Of a stretch of DNA of 64,000 nucleotides, positions 26,254-34,877 are shown one piece after another; the first letter of the stretch is position 1; each line of letters begins with the position of its first letter. The notes beneath the pieces were generated by a model, which was not told the DNA's origin, made no database searches, and worked only from the letters and a program-made list of their open reading frames with translations. The stretch lies in NCBI GenBank assembly GCA_944326035.1, contig CALVCS010000003.1:1-64000 (forward strand), in the 5' to 3' direction. A program made the translations under genes and the position numbers. The DNA comes from an uncultured Alistipes sp. GTDB lineage: Bacteria; Bacteroidota; Bacteroidia; Bacteroidales; Rikenellaceae.

Positions 26254-27102
26254 TTACCGGATCATGCTGTCGAGGGGGTATTTCAATTTTTCGGCATGCA
26301 GGAGTCGACCCCGGATCGATCCCACTCGGATCGGGGATTCGATGTAGAGGGGGATTTTGTTGCGATCGTCCGAGATCCAGAGGGTAAATTCGCTTCCGTC
26401 CTTGAACGACTCTCCGCTACTGGTGGCCAACTGGCAGACGAATTTCAGGGTGTTGAATTTACCGAGGTCTTTGATATTTTTCTTTTCGCGCCCCACGAAG
26501 CGATATTGGATGGTGCGGATGGTATCTTCCAGGACCATGTGCAGGGTTCGTTTTTCGCCTTGGGTGAAGGAGTCGATATTTTCGCAGCGCAGGTTAAAGA
26601 AGAGGGCCAGGGCGTCGAAACTTCCCTCCTGGAGGGTCATGACGTGATGGGAGCTGTCGGCGCGTTTATGGTTGAAGAAGAAGGTCGAGACTTTGCCCTG
26701 CTCCCAGTCATATCGATATCCGCTGGAGACACGGTATCCTCCTTCCCGGATTTCGATCTGGAGGTCTAAGGGTCGTAAGGTTTCGGCCTCCAGTCGGCTG
26801 ATATAGGTATCGTTCAGGTTGAAAAACCAATTGAAAAAGGGGTATGTTTTGCCGTTGGCTTCGATGCGGTAATATTTCTGGTCGCCGAGGCGTTGGAGGG
26901 AGGTTTGGAAGGTGACTTCGGCCACATCGGAGTGGACGATACCGACTTTATAGCTCACGGCATAGACCAGTTTTTCTCCTCCGGCAAAGGCCATTTCCCG
27001 ATTGGGGCTGGTCGACTGGGCGGCAATCGTGCCAGAGAGAAGGAGGCTGAGGAGGATCAGCCACGCCATAAGGGTATATGTTTGGAAGGATTTCATCTTC
27101 AT
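26254..27102 (-). CDS. DUF3108 domain-containing periplasmic protein
   Basis: From the ATG giving MKMKSFQTYTLMAWLILL the protein is 282 residues with a cleavable signal peptide ending near SGTIAAQ. The body is an all-beta protein with EKLVYAVSYKVGIVHSDVAEV and YYRIEANGKTYPFFNWFF, the pattern of DUF3108 proteins, which adopt a lipoprotein-carrier-like barrel. The conserved C-terminal segment FTLWISDDRNKIPLYIESPIRVGSIRG is also typical. The function is unknown; an envelope role is inferred. The longer frame upstream lacks family similarity. Confidence 0.8.
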   Translation of the reverse strand: MKMKSFQTYTLMAWLILLSLLLSGTIAAQSTSPNREMAFAGGEKLVYAVSYKVGIVHSDVAEVTFQTSLQRLGDQKYYRIEANGKTYPFFNWFFNLNDTYISRLEAETLRPLDLQIEIREGGYRVSSGYRYDWEQGKVSTFFFNHKRADSSHHVMTLQEGSFDALALFFNLRCENIDSFTQGEKRTLHMVLEDTIRTIQYRFVGREKKNIKDLGKFNTLKFVCQLATSSGESFKDGSEFTLWISDDRNKIPLYIESPIRVGSIRGRLLHAEKLKYPLDSMIR

Positions 27103-27479
27103 GGGTTCGCTCTGTGAGGATCGTTTTTTGCGAGGGCGGTTGAATGGCCCCCTCGCTTTGCTCCCCAGGGGTTGATTACGGAACGGTGTTGTGTGGGACA
27201 TTTTTGCCGGGTAGCGCCGGAAGAGGATCTATGGCTGGGTCGGCAAGAATCGCGCCACATCTATATAACGGGTTCCGAACCGGAAAGTTTCGCAAAATAG
27301 TGAAAATCCTGTTTGGTTGTCTGTTTTTGGGGGAAGAAGCCAGCTGATCCGGGAAAAGAAGAAGAAATTTACCGTCCGATTGACGGATCGACATATCGGC
27401 AGGAGAGTTTAGGCGGGTGCAGGCGGGTACAGCCCGGAAACAGGCTGGCGCAGGAGAAAGCAGACGGGTTCCGCTGGGG
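27103..27479. other. Intergenic region with hairpins
   Basis: No gene seen in 377 bases. Contains a seven-base-pair hairpin GCGAGGG/CCCTCGC at 27130-27156 just upstream of the DUF3108 gene and a small palindrome GGTTCCGAACC near 27275. Promoter boxes are not convincing. Confidence 0.3.
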
Positions 27480-28526
27480 TTACGAGCCGATCAGGATCAG
27501 GTTGTACAGGATGATGGTTCCCAACAGGAGCAGATAGACGCTGTTTCCATGCCATCCGCCGAAACGGTTGAAGTAGGCCGGGATCACGATGGCCAGTGGA
27601 GCGGCCAGAAGCGGCAGGTCGGTTATCGATCCGCCGGGGGTAAGCAGTAGTATCAGGGAGAAGGCCAGGATCCAGATAAAATAGAGATATGTTTTGTAGG
27701 GACGGGTCCGCATACTGCTTTTCCGGCTGAAGAAGACGGCCAGGGCGGCGAGGGAGACGAGCAGCAGAGGGACCCAGATCATCAGCATCAGGACCAGGGG
27801 GCCTTTCCTGCCGAATAGGGAAATTTCCGGGGCGAGGAGCGTTGCTGTTTGTTGCCAGTAGAAGGGGGCGGCGAGGCGGTCTTGGATTTCCTGGAGCCAG
27901 AGTTGTCCGAGGTAGGGGAAGGGTTCACCCAGCCCCCAGTAGATATAGGAGGCGATCAGGAAGGGCAGGCACAAGCCGGTCAGACAGGAGAGCCACTCTC
28001 GCCACTCTTTGCGGAAGATGATGAGGGCGCAGGGGAGTAAGAGGGCATAGATGGCGGCGGGGCCATACACCAGGATACTCAGGCCGGTCAGCAGGGCCGA
28101 GTCGAAGCTTTTGGCATAGACCACGACGCGTCGGAAGGAGCCGATCATCAGATCGAAGGCCGACACCAGCAATCCGGCCGCGACATAAGGGGCTAACGGA
28201 GCGCGGCCGAAGGAGAGGCCGCAAGCGACCAGCAGATAGAGGATAAAGGGGAGGTAGGTTCGTTCGAGGACCAGCATATTTCGGCTGACCAGTCGGGTCA
28301 GCAGGAGGCTGTTCCAGAACACGATCAATACGATGCACAGATTTTTGCCCCATAGTGGGAGGGCGTGACCCAGCCGGTCGATCCAGAGGCCCAGGGGCAT
28401 TTGGGTCGAGAGGGCGTCGACTTCGGGCAGGGGAGCCGCCACGCTGCGCAGCCAGAACAAGCAGGTGAGTCCGGCGAACATCAGAAGCGTCCATCCTAAG
28501 CTATGTCGTGTCAAATCGACGGGCAT
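27480..28526 (-). CDS. DUF6427-like polytopic membrane protein
   Basis: From the ATG giving MPVDLTRHSLGWTLLMF the protein is 348 residues with about nine to ten membrane helices spread along its length, including a LILLLTPGGSITDLPLLAAPLAIVIPAYF segment near the end. Such single-domain membrane proteins of unknown role are common next to cell-division or transport genes in Bacteroidetes; the DUF6427 assignment is from memory of the general pattern and is not certain. The frame is open 77 codons further upstream, but that part is repetitive and low in hydrophobic residues, so it is taken as leader. Confidence 0.65.
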   Translation of the reverse strand: MPVDLTRHSLGWTLLMFAGLTCLFWLRSVAAPLPEVDALSTQMPLGLWIDRLGHALPLWGKNLCIVLIVFWNSLLLTRLVSRNMLVLERTYLPFILYLLVACGLSFGRAPLAPYVAAGLLVSAFDLMIGSFRRVVVYAKSFDSALLTGLSILVYGPAAIYALLLPCALIIFRKEWREWLSCLTGLCLPFLIASYIYWGLGEPFPYLGQLWLQEIQDRLAAPFYWQQTATLLAPEISLFGRKGPLVLMLMIWVPLLLVSLAALAVFFSRKSSMRTRPYKTYLYFIWILAFSLILLLTPGGSITDLPLLAAPLAIVIPAYFNRFGGWHGNSVYLLLLGTIILYNLILIGS

Positions 28527-28776
28527 CGTTTTGTCTACAATTTGAAAGGTTTCACCGTGGAGGATCGGTCTTCCGACGATTTGGACGGATGTCCGGTTCG
28601 TTTTCAGAGCGATACTTCGGTATGTTGGGTTGCCTTTGGGCCGCCGGGACGTTCGGATTGGTTTGCCGTTCGTGTCGTTTCGGGGGCTTCTTTGGGGCGG
28701 ATGGCCTTGGGTCGGGCGTTCTCGGTTTCTGCTATCCGCTGGAGCCGGGAACCACACGCCGATCCGACCTTATGGG

Positions 28777-29080
28777 GTTATCATTCGAGAGACTGCATCG
28801 TTCGAGTGCTTGCCTCCTTCAGGGCTGCGTTTTGTCTTGCGAGGTCAGTCTTCTCCAAAGAACCGCATCGTTCGGGGGTTACCTCCTTCAGGGTTGCATC
28901 ATTCGGGAGTCGCATGCTGCGAGGTGCCCCCCTTCAGGTCCCGCATTCTTCCAAGGTCCCGCATTCTTCGAGGATCAGGCCCTTCCAGGGTCCGCGTCGT
29001 TCGGTAATCAGCCTCTTTCAAGGGGCACGTCGTTCGGCAGTTATCCCCTTCAAGGGTCAGAACGTCACTCGGGCGGTTAT
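28777..29080 (-). repeat. Decayed tandem repeats in the leader of the DUF6427-like gene
   Basis: On the minus strand about 17 half-units follow each other, alternating between a CCCTGAAGGAGG-like word and a CCCGAACGATGCGG-like word, each 14 to 19 bases long. At least five copies carry C-C/T-C-G-A-A-C/T-G-A. The array is oriented sense with respect to the downstream membrane protein gene and lies within 600 bases upstream of it. It shows no conserved reading frame. Confidence 0.65.
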
Positions 29081-29122
29081 ATCGTGCGGTGTCCAGCTGA
29101 TTATGGCCGGGTCCGTTTCCTG

Positions 29123-29437
29123 TTAGGCATCCTCGCCAGTGGGAAGCGTCTCCGCGGAGGACTGAGCGGCTTCCTTCCAGCGTTTCAAGCGGGGAAAGAT
29201 AAGCCGCATCTGTTCGATGGCCTCTTCACGGGTGTAGATTTTCCCGTTTTCATCCCGGAACGATTCGGCATACCCGACACACTCCTGAATCATCTCTTCC
29301 ATCGTGAGGTCGGCCGTGAAGGCACCTTCGTAAAAGCAAAAGTGGCAGTAATCGGGGCTGAGGGTTCCATCGGCCATGGTGCCGTGGTCGGCGGTTCCCA
29401 TGGGCATGCCACAACTTTGGCAATAGGTTCTTTCCAT
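29123..29437 (-). CDS. Zinc-ribbon domain protein
   Basis: From the ATG giving MERTYCQSCGMPM the protein is 104 residues. The N-terminal 40 residues contain two Cys pairs, CQSCGMP and YCHFCFYEG, spaced as in the small Zn-ribbon family whose members also carry a conserved Glu-Met region (here TMEEMIQECVGY). The remainder is helical (TREEAIEQMRLIFPRLKRW). Metal binding is expected from the four cysteines. Biological role unknown. The ATG at the first Cys cluster was preferred over an earlier in-frame start because homology begins there. Confidence 0.75.
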   Translation of the reverse strand: MERTYCQSCGMPMGTADHGTMADGTLSPDYCHFCFYEGAFTADLTMEEMIQECVGYAESFRDENGKIYTREEAIEQMRLIFPRLKRWKEAAQSSAETLPTGEDA

Positions 29438-29499
29438 CGGTTTTGTTTTTACGGGTTTGAAGATCGTCGAATGTCGGGACCGCTCGATCGGGTGCACCG

Positions 29500-29539
29500 T
29501 AAAGCGCTTCCCCGCAAATGGGGAAACGGCTTTAGCGGG
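29500..29539 (-). terminator. Hairpin after purD
   Basis: AAAGC-CGTTTCCCC on the minus strand pairs with GGGGAAGCGCTTTA around a short loop, immediately after the purD stop codon. Confidence 0.5.
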
Positions 29540-30841
29540 TTATTTTTTCCAGTGCATCAGGTCCTGACCGATGTCGCTCCGGAAATATTTGCCGGCATAA
29601 TCGATGTCTCGAATGGTTTCCAGCGAGGTTCCGACGGCTTGGGCGATGCTGTCACCCAGGGAGGTGACGGCCAATACCCGTCCTCCGGAGGTAACGGTTT
29701 GTTTTCCCTGCAGAGCGGTTCCGGCGTGGAAGATCAGGCTCTGGGTCGAGGTTTCGAGTCCGGAGATCGGCTTTCCTTTTTCGTAAGCGCCGGGATAGCC
29801 TTCCGACACGCACACGACCGTAGCCGCCGTCTTCGGGGAGACGGTCAGCTCATATTTATCCAGTTCTCTGTAAGCGATTCCTTCGAACATTTCGATCAGA
29901 TCCGAGGTGATGCGCGGCATAACGGCTTCGGTTTCGGGGTCTCCCATACGGACGTTGTATTCGATCACATAGGGCTTCCCCTGGACATTCATCAGACCGA
30001 TGAAGATGAAGCCTTTGTAGTCGATTTTTTCGGCTTTGAGGCCTTCGATGGTTGGACGGACGATGGTATCGACCACCTGGGTCATGAAGGCTTCGTCGGC
30101 GAAGGGTACGGGCGAGATGGCTCCCATACCACCGGTATTGGGGCCGGTATCTCCCTCTCCGATGCGTTTATAGTCTTTGGCTTCGGGAAGAATTTTGAAG
30201 GAGTGCCCGTCGGTGGCCACGAACACCGAGCATTCGATGCCCGAGAGGAACTCTTCGATGACGACGGTATTTCCGGCGGCGCCGAATTTTCCTTCCATCA
30301 TGGCCTTCAGCTGTTTTTTGGCCTCGTCCAGGGAGTCGATGATCAGGACGCCTTTTCCGGCGGCCAGTCCGTCGGCTTTGAGGACATAGGGCGCTTTGAG
30401 GGTTTCGAGGAAGGCGTATCCTTCGTCGAGATTTTTCTTCGAGAAGCTCCGATAGGCGGCCGTTGGGATGCCATGTCGGCTCATAAAGGCTTTCGCGAAG
30501 TCTTTACTGCCTTCCAGGCGTGCTCCGGCTGCCGAGGGTCCGATCACCGGGATATTCCGGATGGCGTCGTCCTCCCGGAAGAAGTCGACAATGCCTTTGA
30601 CCAGCGGCTCTTCGGGACCTACGACCACCAGGTTGACATGGTTCGTGAGGACGAATTGCTTGACGGCAGCGAAGTTGCTGAGGTTGATATCCACGTTGGT
30701 TCCGCACAGGGCCGTACCGGCGTTTCCGGGGGCGATGAAGAGTTTGGCGACGGCTTTGCTCTGAGCGATTTTCCAAGCAAAGGCGTGTTCGCGACCGCCG
30801 GATCCCAACAGCAACACATTTAAGGAAGAGGAAAATTTCAT
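29540..30841 (-). CDS. purD: Phosphoribosylamine--glycine ligase
   Basis: GAR synthetase joins phosphoribosylamine and glycine with ATP, the second step of purine synthesis. The 433-residue protein starts with LLLGSGGREHAFAWKIAQS, has the PGNAGTA loop, GPEEPLVKGIVD near 76-87, the ATP-grasp segment VLKADGLAAGKGVLI near 147-161 and the metal-binding EYNVRMGDPETEAVMPR near 300. Length is usual. It is separated by 63 bases from metX and is transcribed in the same direction just downstream of it. Confidence 0.97.
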   Translation of the reverse strand: MKFSSSLNVLLLGSGGREHAFAWKIAQSKAVAKLFIAPGNAGTALCGTNVDINLSNFAAVKQFVLTNHVNLVVVGPEEPLVKGIVDFFREDDAIRNIPVIGPSAAGARLEGSKDFAKAFMSRHGIPTAAYRSFSKKNLDEGYAFLETLKAPYVLKADGLAAGKGVLIIDSLDEAKKQLKAMMEGKFGAAGNTVVIEEFLSGIECSVFVATDGHSFKILPEAKDYKRIGEGDTGPNTGGMGAISPVPFADEAFMTQVVDTIVRPTIEGLKAEKIDYKGFIFIGLMNVQGKPYVIEYNVRMGDPETEAVMPRITSDLIEMFEGIAYRELDKYELTVSPKTAATVVCVSEGYPGAYEKGKPISGLETSTQSLIFHAGTALQGKQTVTSGGRVLAVTSLGDSIAQAVGTSLETIRDIDYAGKYFRSDIGQDLMHWKK

Positions 30842-30904
30842 AGCGCTATCTAAGGTCTATATTTATTAATTTTAGGCAGTTACAATTCTTCAAGAAGAGG
30901 GAGG

Positions 30905-31921
30905 TTAAAGGCTCCGGATAAAGGGTCCTAAGAGGGCATCCAGTTGTTGATGTTCGACCAGGAAGCCGTCGTGGCCGAACGAGGAGTCGATGATTTCGAA
31001 GCGGCTGTTTGGCAGGTGGTCGTGGAGGTATCGTTGTTCTTCGACGGGGAAGATCAGGTCGGAGGAGATCCCGATTACCAGGGTCGGCAGGGTGAGGCTG
31101 GCCAATGCCTTTTCGACTCCGCCCCGGTCCCGTCCGATGTTGTGGGAGTCGAACGCTTGGGAGATACGGTAGTACGAGTAGGCATTGAAGCGTCGGCAGA
31201 GTTTTTCGCCCTGATAGCGTTGGTAGGAGCAGGCTCGGAACCCTTGTGTTTTATCCGGGTTGTCGATCTCCTGTTGGGTGGCGTTGTAGGCGGCGCATCC
31301 GCGGTAGCTGAGCAGGCCCATCGAACGGGCGACGGCCATTCCGCGAATACCGGCTTGGGGGAAGGGTTCGCCCCAGGAGGCGTCGGCTTCGATGGCCATT
31401 CGTTGGGATTCGTTCCAGGCGATGGTCCAGGGGGTGTTGCGGGCGGCCGTAGCGATCAGGATCAGGCTTTGGGCGAATCCGGGTCGTAGCAGGGCCATTT
31501 CCTGGGCCTGATATCCGCCGATGGAGCTTCCCATCAAGGTTCGGACGTGTTGGATGCCCAGATAGTCGGCCAACAGGAGGTGTACCCGAGCGATGTCCCG
31601 CAGCGTAAAAAACGGGAAGTCGCCATAGTACGGTTGTCCGGTGGTCGGATTGAGGCTCAGCGGTCCGGTGGTTCCGTAATGCGAGCCGAGAATGTTGGCA
31701 CAGACGGTAAAGTAGCGTTCCGGGTCGAGAAATTTCCCGCTTTCGACGGTATGCGGCCACCAGTCGGCCACATCCGAGTTGGCAGTCAGGGCATGGCATA
31801 CCCATAGCACATTGTCCTCGCGTCGCGTACCGAAGGTGTGGTAGGCGATGGTCAGCTCGGGCAACGTCACTCCGCTTTCCAGCGTAAAAGGCTTATCGTA
31901 TCGGTAATATTGTACCGGCAT
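30905..31921 (-). CDS. metX: Homoserine O-acetyltransferase
   Basis: MetX transfers acetyl from acetyl-CoA to homoserine in methionine synthesis. The 338-residue alpha/beta hydrolase has LPELTIAYHTFGT at the start, the NILGSHYGTTGP oxyanion region, the nucleophile Ser near 131 in LMGSSIGGYQAQEM, an acid Asp near 288 in SSDLIFPVEEQ, and the base His near 317 in FGHDGFLVE. Acetyl versus succinyl specificity cannot be proven by eye. It has an unusual leader: a hairpin and a repeat array directly upstream. purD follows on the same strand. Confidence 0.93.
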   Translation of the reverse strand: MPVQYYRYDKPFTLESGVTLPELTIAYHTFGTRREDNVLWVCHALTANSDVADWWPHTVESGKFLDPERYFTVCANILGSHYGTTGPLSLNPTTGQPYYGDFPFFTLRDIARVHLLLADYLGIQHVRTLMGSSIGGYQAQEMALLRPGFAQSLILIATAARNTPWTIAWNESQRMAIEADASWGEPFPQAGIRGMAVARSMGLLSYRGCAAYNATQQEIDNPDKTQGFRACSYQRYQGEKLCRRFNAYSYYRISQAFDSHNIGRDRGGVEKALASLTLPTLVIGISSDLIFPVEEQRYLHDHLPNSRFEIIDSSFGHDGFLVEHQQLDALLGPFIRSL

Positions 31922-31939
31922 AATCGTTTTGGTCTCTCT

Positions 31940-31960
31940 CAGGTCTTATACGTAGACCTG
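31940..31960 (-). promoter_or_regulatory. Hairpin next to the metX start
   Basis: CAGGTCT and AGACCTG, seven bases each and perfectly complementary, flank TATACGT, 19 bases upstream of the metX ATG. In the mRNA this hairpin would occlude or present the start region. Confidence 0.4.
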
Positions 31961-32057
31961 TTATTCTTTCGGGTTCACTCTTTCGGATCGTCCTTTCGAG
32001 CACATCCTTTCGGGTGTCGTCCTTTGGAATTCATCCTTTTGGGTTTGTTCTTTGGGG
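31960..32057 (-). repeat. Tandem 13-15-bp repeats in the metX leader
   Basis: On the minus strand seven units follow one another, each beginning CC-x-AAAG or TCGAAAG and 13 to 15 bases long (for example CCGAAAGGATGTGC and CCGAAAGAGTGAAC). The array is sense-oriented in the metX leader and ends next to the start-site hairpin. Variable unit length rules out coding. Confidence 0.65.
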
Positions 32058-32115
32058 TCCGCTCCCTCCCGTTATACTCTGTCTCCTCTGTTCACTCCTC
32101 TCTTTCAGGCCCCGT

Positions 32116-32146
32116 TTGGCAACCCTATTATATTAGTAGTTGCCAA
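32116..32146. promoter_or_regulatory. Inverted repeat in the metX upstream region
   Basis: TTGGCAAC at 32116-32123 and GTTGCCAA at 32139-32146 are perfect inverted copies around a 15-base AT-rich centre. It may be an operator or RNA hairpin upstream of metX, or a terminator for the GH2 gene that ends at 32337. Confidence 0.45.
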
Positions 32147-32336
32147 CTGTCATGAGGCCTCCTCTTCGTGTTCGCCCTCTTCGTGCTCGCCGAGGGTAAG
32201 GGCTGCTTCCTCGTTGGTTTTAAGGAAGTAGCTTGCGAATGAGCGGTTTTTGTATGCGGGCTTCGGACCGTGGCCGACGCCGGGCGCTTTTTATGCGCCT
32301 CAAGTCGGGTGCCAAAGCCGCCCTCGAGCCGGGCAC

Positions 32337-34367
32337 TTATTTGATGCCGTGTTTCAGCCGGTCGTAAGCGACCTCGATTTCGGCATAATCGATGGCCGAT
32401 TCACTCCGGGCTTCCAGGCTGTTCATACCGTCGACCAGTTCCACACCTTCCCAGGTAAAGGTCCCGTTAATGGGCACTTTGATACCTTGCGAGGCTCCGT
32501 TGACAAACAGTTCGACCTGCGCCGCGTTGGAGAAGACCGTAATGGTTTGGGTCCGGGTAACGCGCCGATCCCACCGTTTTTCGGCGATATAGACGAACGG
32601 ATCCGAGTGGTTCCAGTTGGCTTTGTAGAAATAGAAGGCGTCTTTGCGATATTTCCGGTCGAAGGTTACCATCCCCAGGTCGTTGATGCCCCGGCCTTCG
32701 CCCGAGGTGTTTCCGACCGACCCGAAGTCGAACATATTGGCGACAAAAAGCCCCCACAGGAACGAAGCATCTTTGACGTTGGCATAATACTCTTCATGCA
32801 GATAGGTTTGCCAGCGTTCGGGGTGCCAGTTTCCGTTGTAATCGGGGCGATACAGCGAGTCGTCCTGATGATAGATCGAGGCCCCGGCCCCGTAGCTCAA
32901 TCCCGAGCAGAGGCTGCTCCAATTGGTTTTGAGCTGGTCGAGCCAGATTTTCACATCGGAGGGTTGGCCCTCTTTCCAGCCGAAGATCTGGTCCCAGACG
33001 ATCAGGTCGGTAATGAAATTGATATTGCCGTCCTGGTTACTGGTAGCGACGGTCAGGCGGGAATCATCCTGTTCCATAGCCAGGGAGTTCAGCTCCTGGA
33101 CATAGGAGGTCGGGTCGTCTCCGCGAGAATTGAGTTTCGAGAAGATACCCCACATCAGTACGGAGGGGTTGTTGTAACGTTGGGCGATCATTTCCCGCAG
33201 CTGTTGGCGACCGTTTTCCTGGAAGCTGGGGGTATTGATATAGCCGCGGTCGGTGAGGTAGGCCGGACCGACGAATGGCAGGTCGGTCCATACGACCAGC
33301 CCCCGGCGGTCACAATCGGTATAGAAATCGGGACTATGGGGGTAGTCGGCTGCCCGGACGGCATTGACCCCCATTTCGGTCATCAGGTCCACGTCTTCCT
33401 GCACTTGATAGGAGGTCAGGGCGGGACCTACCGTTGCACGGTCTTCGTAGTAGACAGCTCCCCGAAGCGGATAGGGTTGGCCGTTGAGCGAGAACCCGGT
33501 GAGGGGGTCTACGCTGAAGTAGCGCAATCCGAGGGGTACGGCCAGAGAGTCCAGGGTCAGGGTATCTTCGGAGAGTTTGACCTGCACGTTATACATATAG
33601 GGGTTGTCCAAGCCGTTCCACAGGGTGGGTTGTTCCATGACGATCGGGATGGTGAGCGATCCCTTGCCCTGAGGGGGAATGCGGTATCGGGAGGCCTGAT
33701 AGACCACCGTATCCTGACGGGGGGTGGTGACGGCCAGGGAGACGATCAGGTTCTGATCGCGTCGGCCGTCGATATGGATAATGGCGTCGACTTCGGCCCG
33801 TTCCGACGACACTCTGCGTTGGGCCAGGTAGATACCGTCGGACGAGAGGTCGGTGACCGAAACGAGGGTCGGTTCGGTGACGATGAGTTCCACATCGCGA
33901 TACAGTCCACCGTAGATATTGATATCGCCGGCCGTCGGCATGACGTCCATCAGGGGGGCGTTATTGACGATGACCCACAGGGAGTTGCTTTGTCCATATT
34001 TCAGGAATCGGGTCAACTCGAACGTAAAGGCGGTATATCCGCCTTGGTGTTCGCCCACGTGGTATCCGTTGACCATCAGGGTGGCGACGCTGGCGGCTCC
34101 ATAGAATCGGATGAAGATGCGTTTCCCTTCCCATTGAGCCGGGATATTGATCTCCTTCATATAGTTGCCCACGCCGCGGAAGTAGTCTTTTTTCCCGCTG
34201 AGGGCATCGGTGTTCCAGCTGTGGGGCAGGTTGACCACGACGGCGTGGTCGCTGCTTCCTTCGCTGTCGCTGAAGAAGCGCCAATTTCGGTTGATATTCA
34301 CCACTTCCCGAGCCGACAGTTGGCTCCAGGCAAGCAGGGCTGAGAGGATCAAGATAAAAATTCTCAT
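32337..34367 (-). CDS. GH2-family protein lacking both catalytic glutamates
   Basis: From the ATG giving MRIFILILSALLAWSQLSA the protein is 676 residues with a signal peptide. The glycoside hydrolase family 2 layout is complete: jelly-roll sugar-binding domain (NINRNWRFFSDSEGS...VNLPHSWN), Ig-like domain, TIM barrel (NAVRAADYPHSPDFY) and a C-terminal beta domain. However, the acid/base motif that normally reads FNEL is IFSKL, and the nucleophile motif that normally reads SEYGAGAS is LSYGAGAS. The two Glu are replaced by Lys (codon at 33135-33137) and Ser (codon at 32895-32897). The frame is otherwise intact, so it may bind rather than cleave glycans. Confidence 0.85.
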   Translation of the reverse strand: MRIFILILSALLAWSQLSAREVVNINRNWRFFSDSEGSSDHAVVVNLPHSWNTDALSGKKDYFRGVGNYMKEINIPAQWEGKRIFIRFYGAASVATLMVNGYHVGEHQGGYTAFTFELTRFLKYGQSNSLWVIVNNAPLMDVMPTAGDINIYGGLYRDVELIVTEPTLVSVTDLSSDGIYLAQRRVSSERAEVDAIIHIDGRRDQNLIVSLAVTTPRQDTVVYQASRYRIPPQGKGSLTIPIVMEQPTLWNGLDNPYMYNVQVKLSEDTLTLDSLAVPLGLRYFSVDPLTGFSLNGQPYPLRGAVYYEDRATVGPALTSYQVQEDVDLMTEMGVNAVRAADYPHSPDFYTDCDRRGLVVWTDLPFVGPAYLTDRGYINTPSFQENGRQQLREMIAQRYNNPSVLMWGIFSKLNSRGDDPTSYVQELNSLAMEQDDSRLTVATSNQDGNINFITDLIVWDQIFGWKEGQPSDVKIWLDQLKTNWSSLCSGLSYGAGASIYHQDDSLYRPDYNGNWHPERWQTYLHEEYYANVKDASFLWGLFVANMFDFGSVGNTSGEGRGINDLGMVTFDRKYRKDAFYFYKANWNHSDPFVYIAEKRWDRRVTRTQTITVFSNAAQVELFVNGASQGIKVPINGTFTWEGVELVDGMNSLEARSESAIDYAEIEVAYDRLKHGIK

Positions 34368-34385
34368 GGTTCCGAATATTTCAGG

Positions 34386-34393
34386 CAAAAATA
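34386..34393 (-). promoter_or_regulatory. Bacteroidetes -7 box of the GH2 gene
   Basis: The minus strand reads TATTTTTG, an exact consensus match, 19 bases before the start codon. Confidence 0.45.
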
Positions 34394-34756
34394 AGGAAAA
34401 AACGGCGTAAAACACAGCGTCGCCCGATGAACTTTTCAGAATTTTCCCCGGCGACCGGGAGGTGGCCGTAGAGGGGTTTGACGAGGGGAAGGGTCGGGTT
34501 CTTCTCGGGGGAGAGCGAGGAGCAACAGAATCAATCGGATGGCGGCTGAACAGCTCTGACAGCGGGGTGGTTTAAGGGGTGGCACGTCGTTGGGGAGAAA
34601 GGACAGAGTCGAGGAATGGACTGGATGGGGGCCACGCGATTTCCCTTGGAAGGGAGACAAGCAAAGCCGAACCAAAGAAAGGAGGCTGGGATTTGGGGGT
34701 ATCGTTCGTTCGGAGGGATTCGCGGGGTTTCGTTCGGGAAGGTCGATAAATTTGTG
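34394..34756. other. Divergent gap between GH2 and ispG
   Basis: No gene recognised. The plus strand is GA-rich in the middle. Short open frames here have no convincing protein character. Confidence 0.3.
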
Positions 34757-34764
34757 TACCTTTG
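34757..34764 (+). promoter_or_regulatory. Bacteroidetes -7 box of ispG
   Basis: TACCTTTG matches TAnnTTTG; a TTC 21 bases upstream stands where TTG is expected. It would give a leader of about 105 bases. Confidence 0.5.
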
Positions 34765-34877
34765 TTGACTACCTTTTGCGGGAGAGCCCGGTTGACCGGA
34801 AGCATCCCGGGAAGAGCTTCCGAAAAGGCCCTCGAAGCGAGGACGTTTTTCCTTATTTAGCGTATGAAAAGCCGTAA

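Noticed and set aside
26254..27201. Longer start for the DUF3108 protein
   Set aside because: The extra 33 residues are basic and low-complexity and would block the signal peptide that begins at the ATG at 27102.
28508..30823. Long plus-strand frame opposite the zinc-ribbon gene and purD
   Set aside because: Shadow of the minus-strand genes and of the repeat array; no recognisable domain.
32150..32290. Coding-like tail of about 46 codons on the minus strand (ending LGEHEEGEHEEEAS) between GH2 and metX
   Set aside because: There is no start codon after the preceding in-frame stop and no family was recognised; it could be a gene remnant but cannot be supported.
32250..34343. 697-codon frame antisense to the GH2 gene
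   Set aside because: Codon-bias shadow; the GH2 protein on the other strand has clear motifs.
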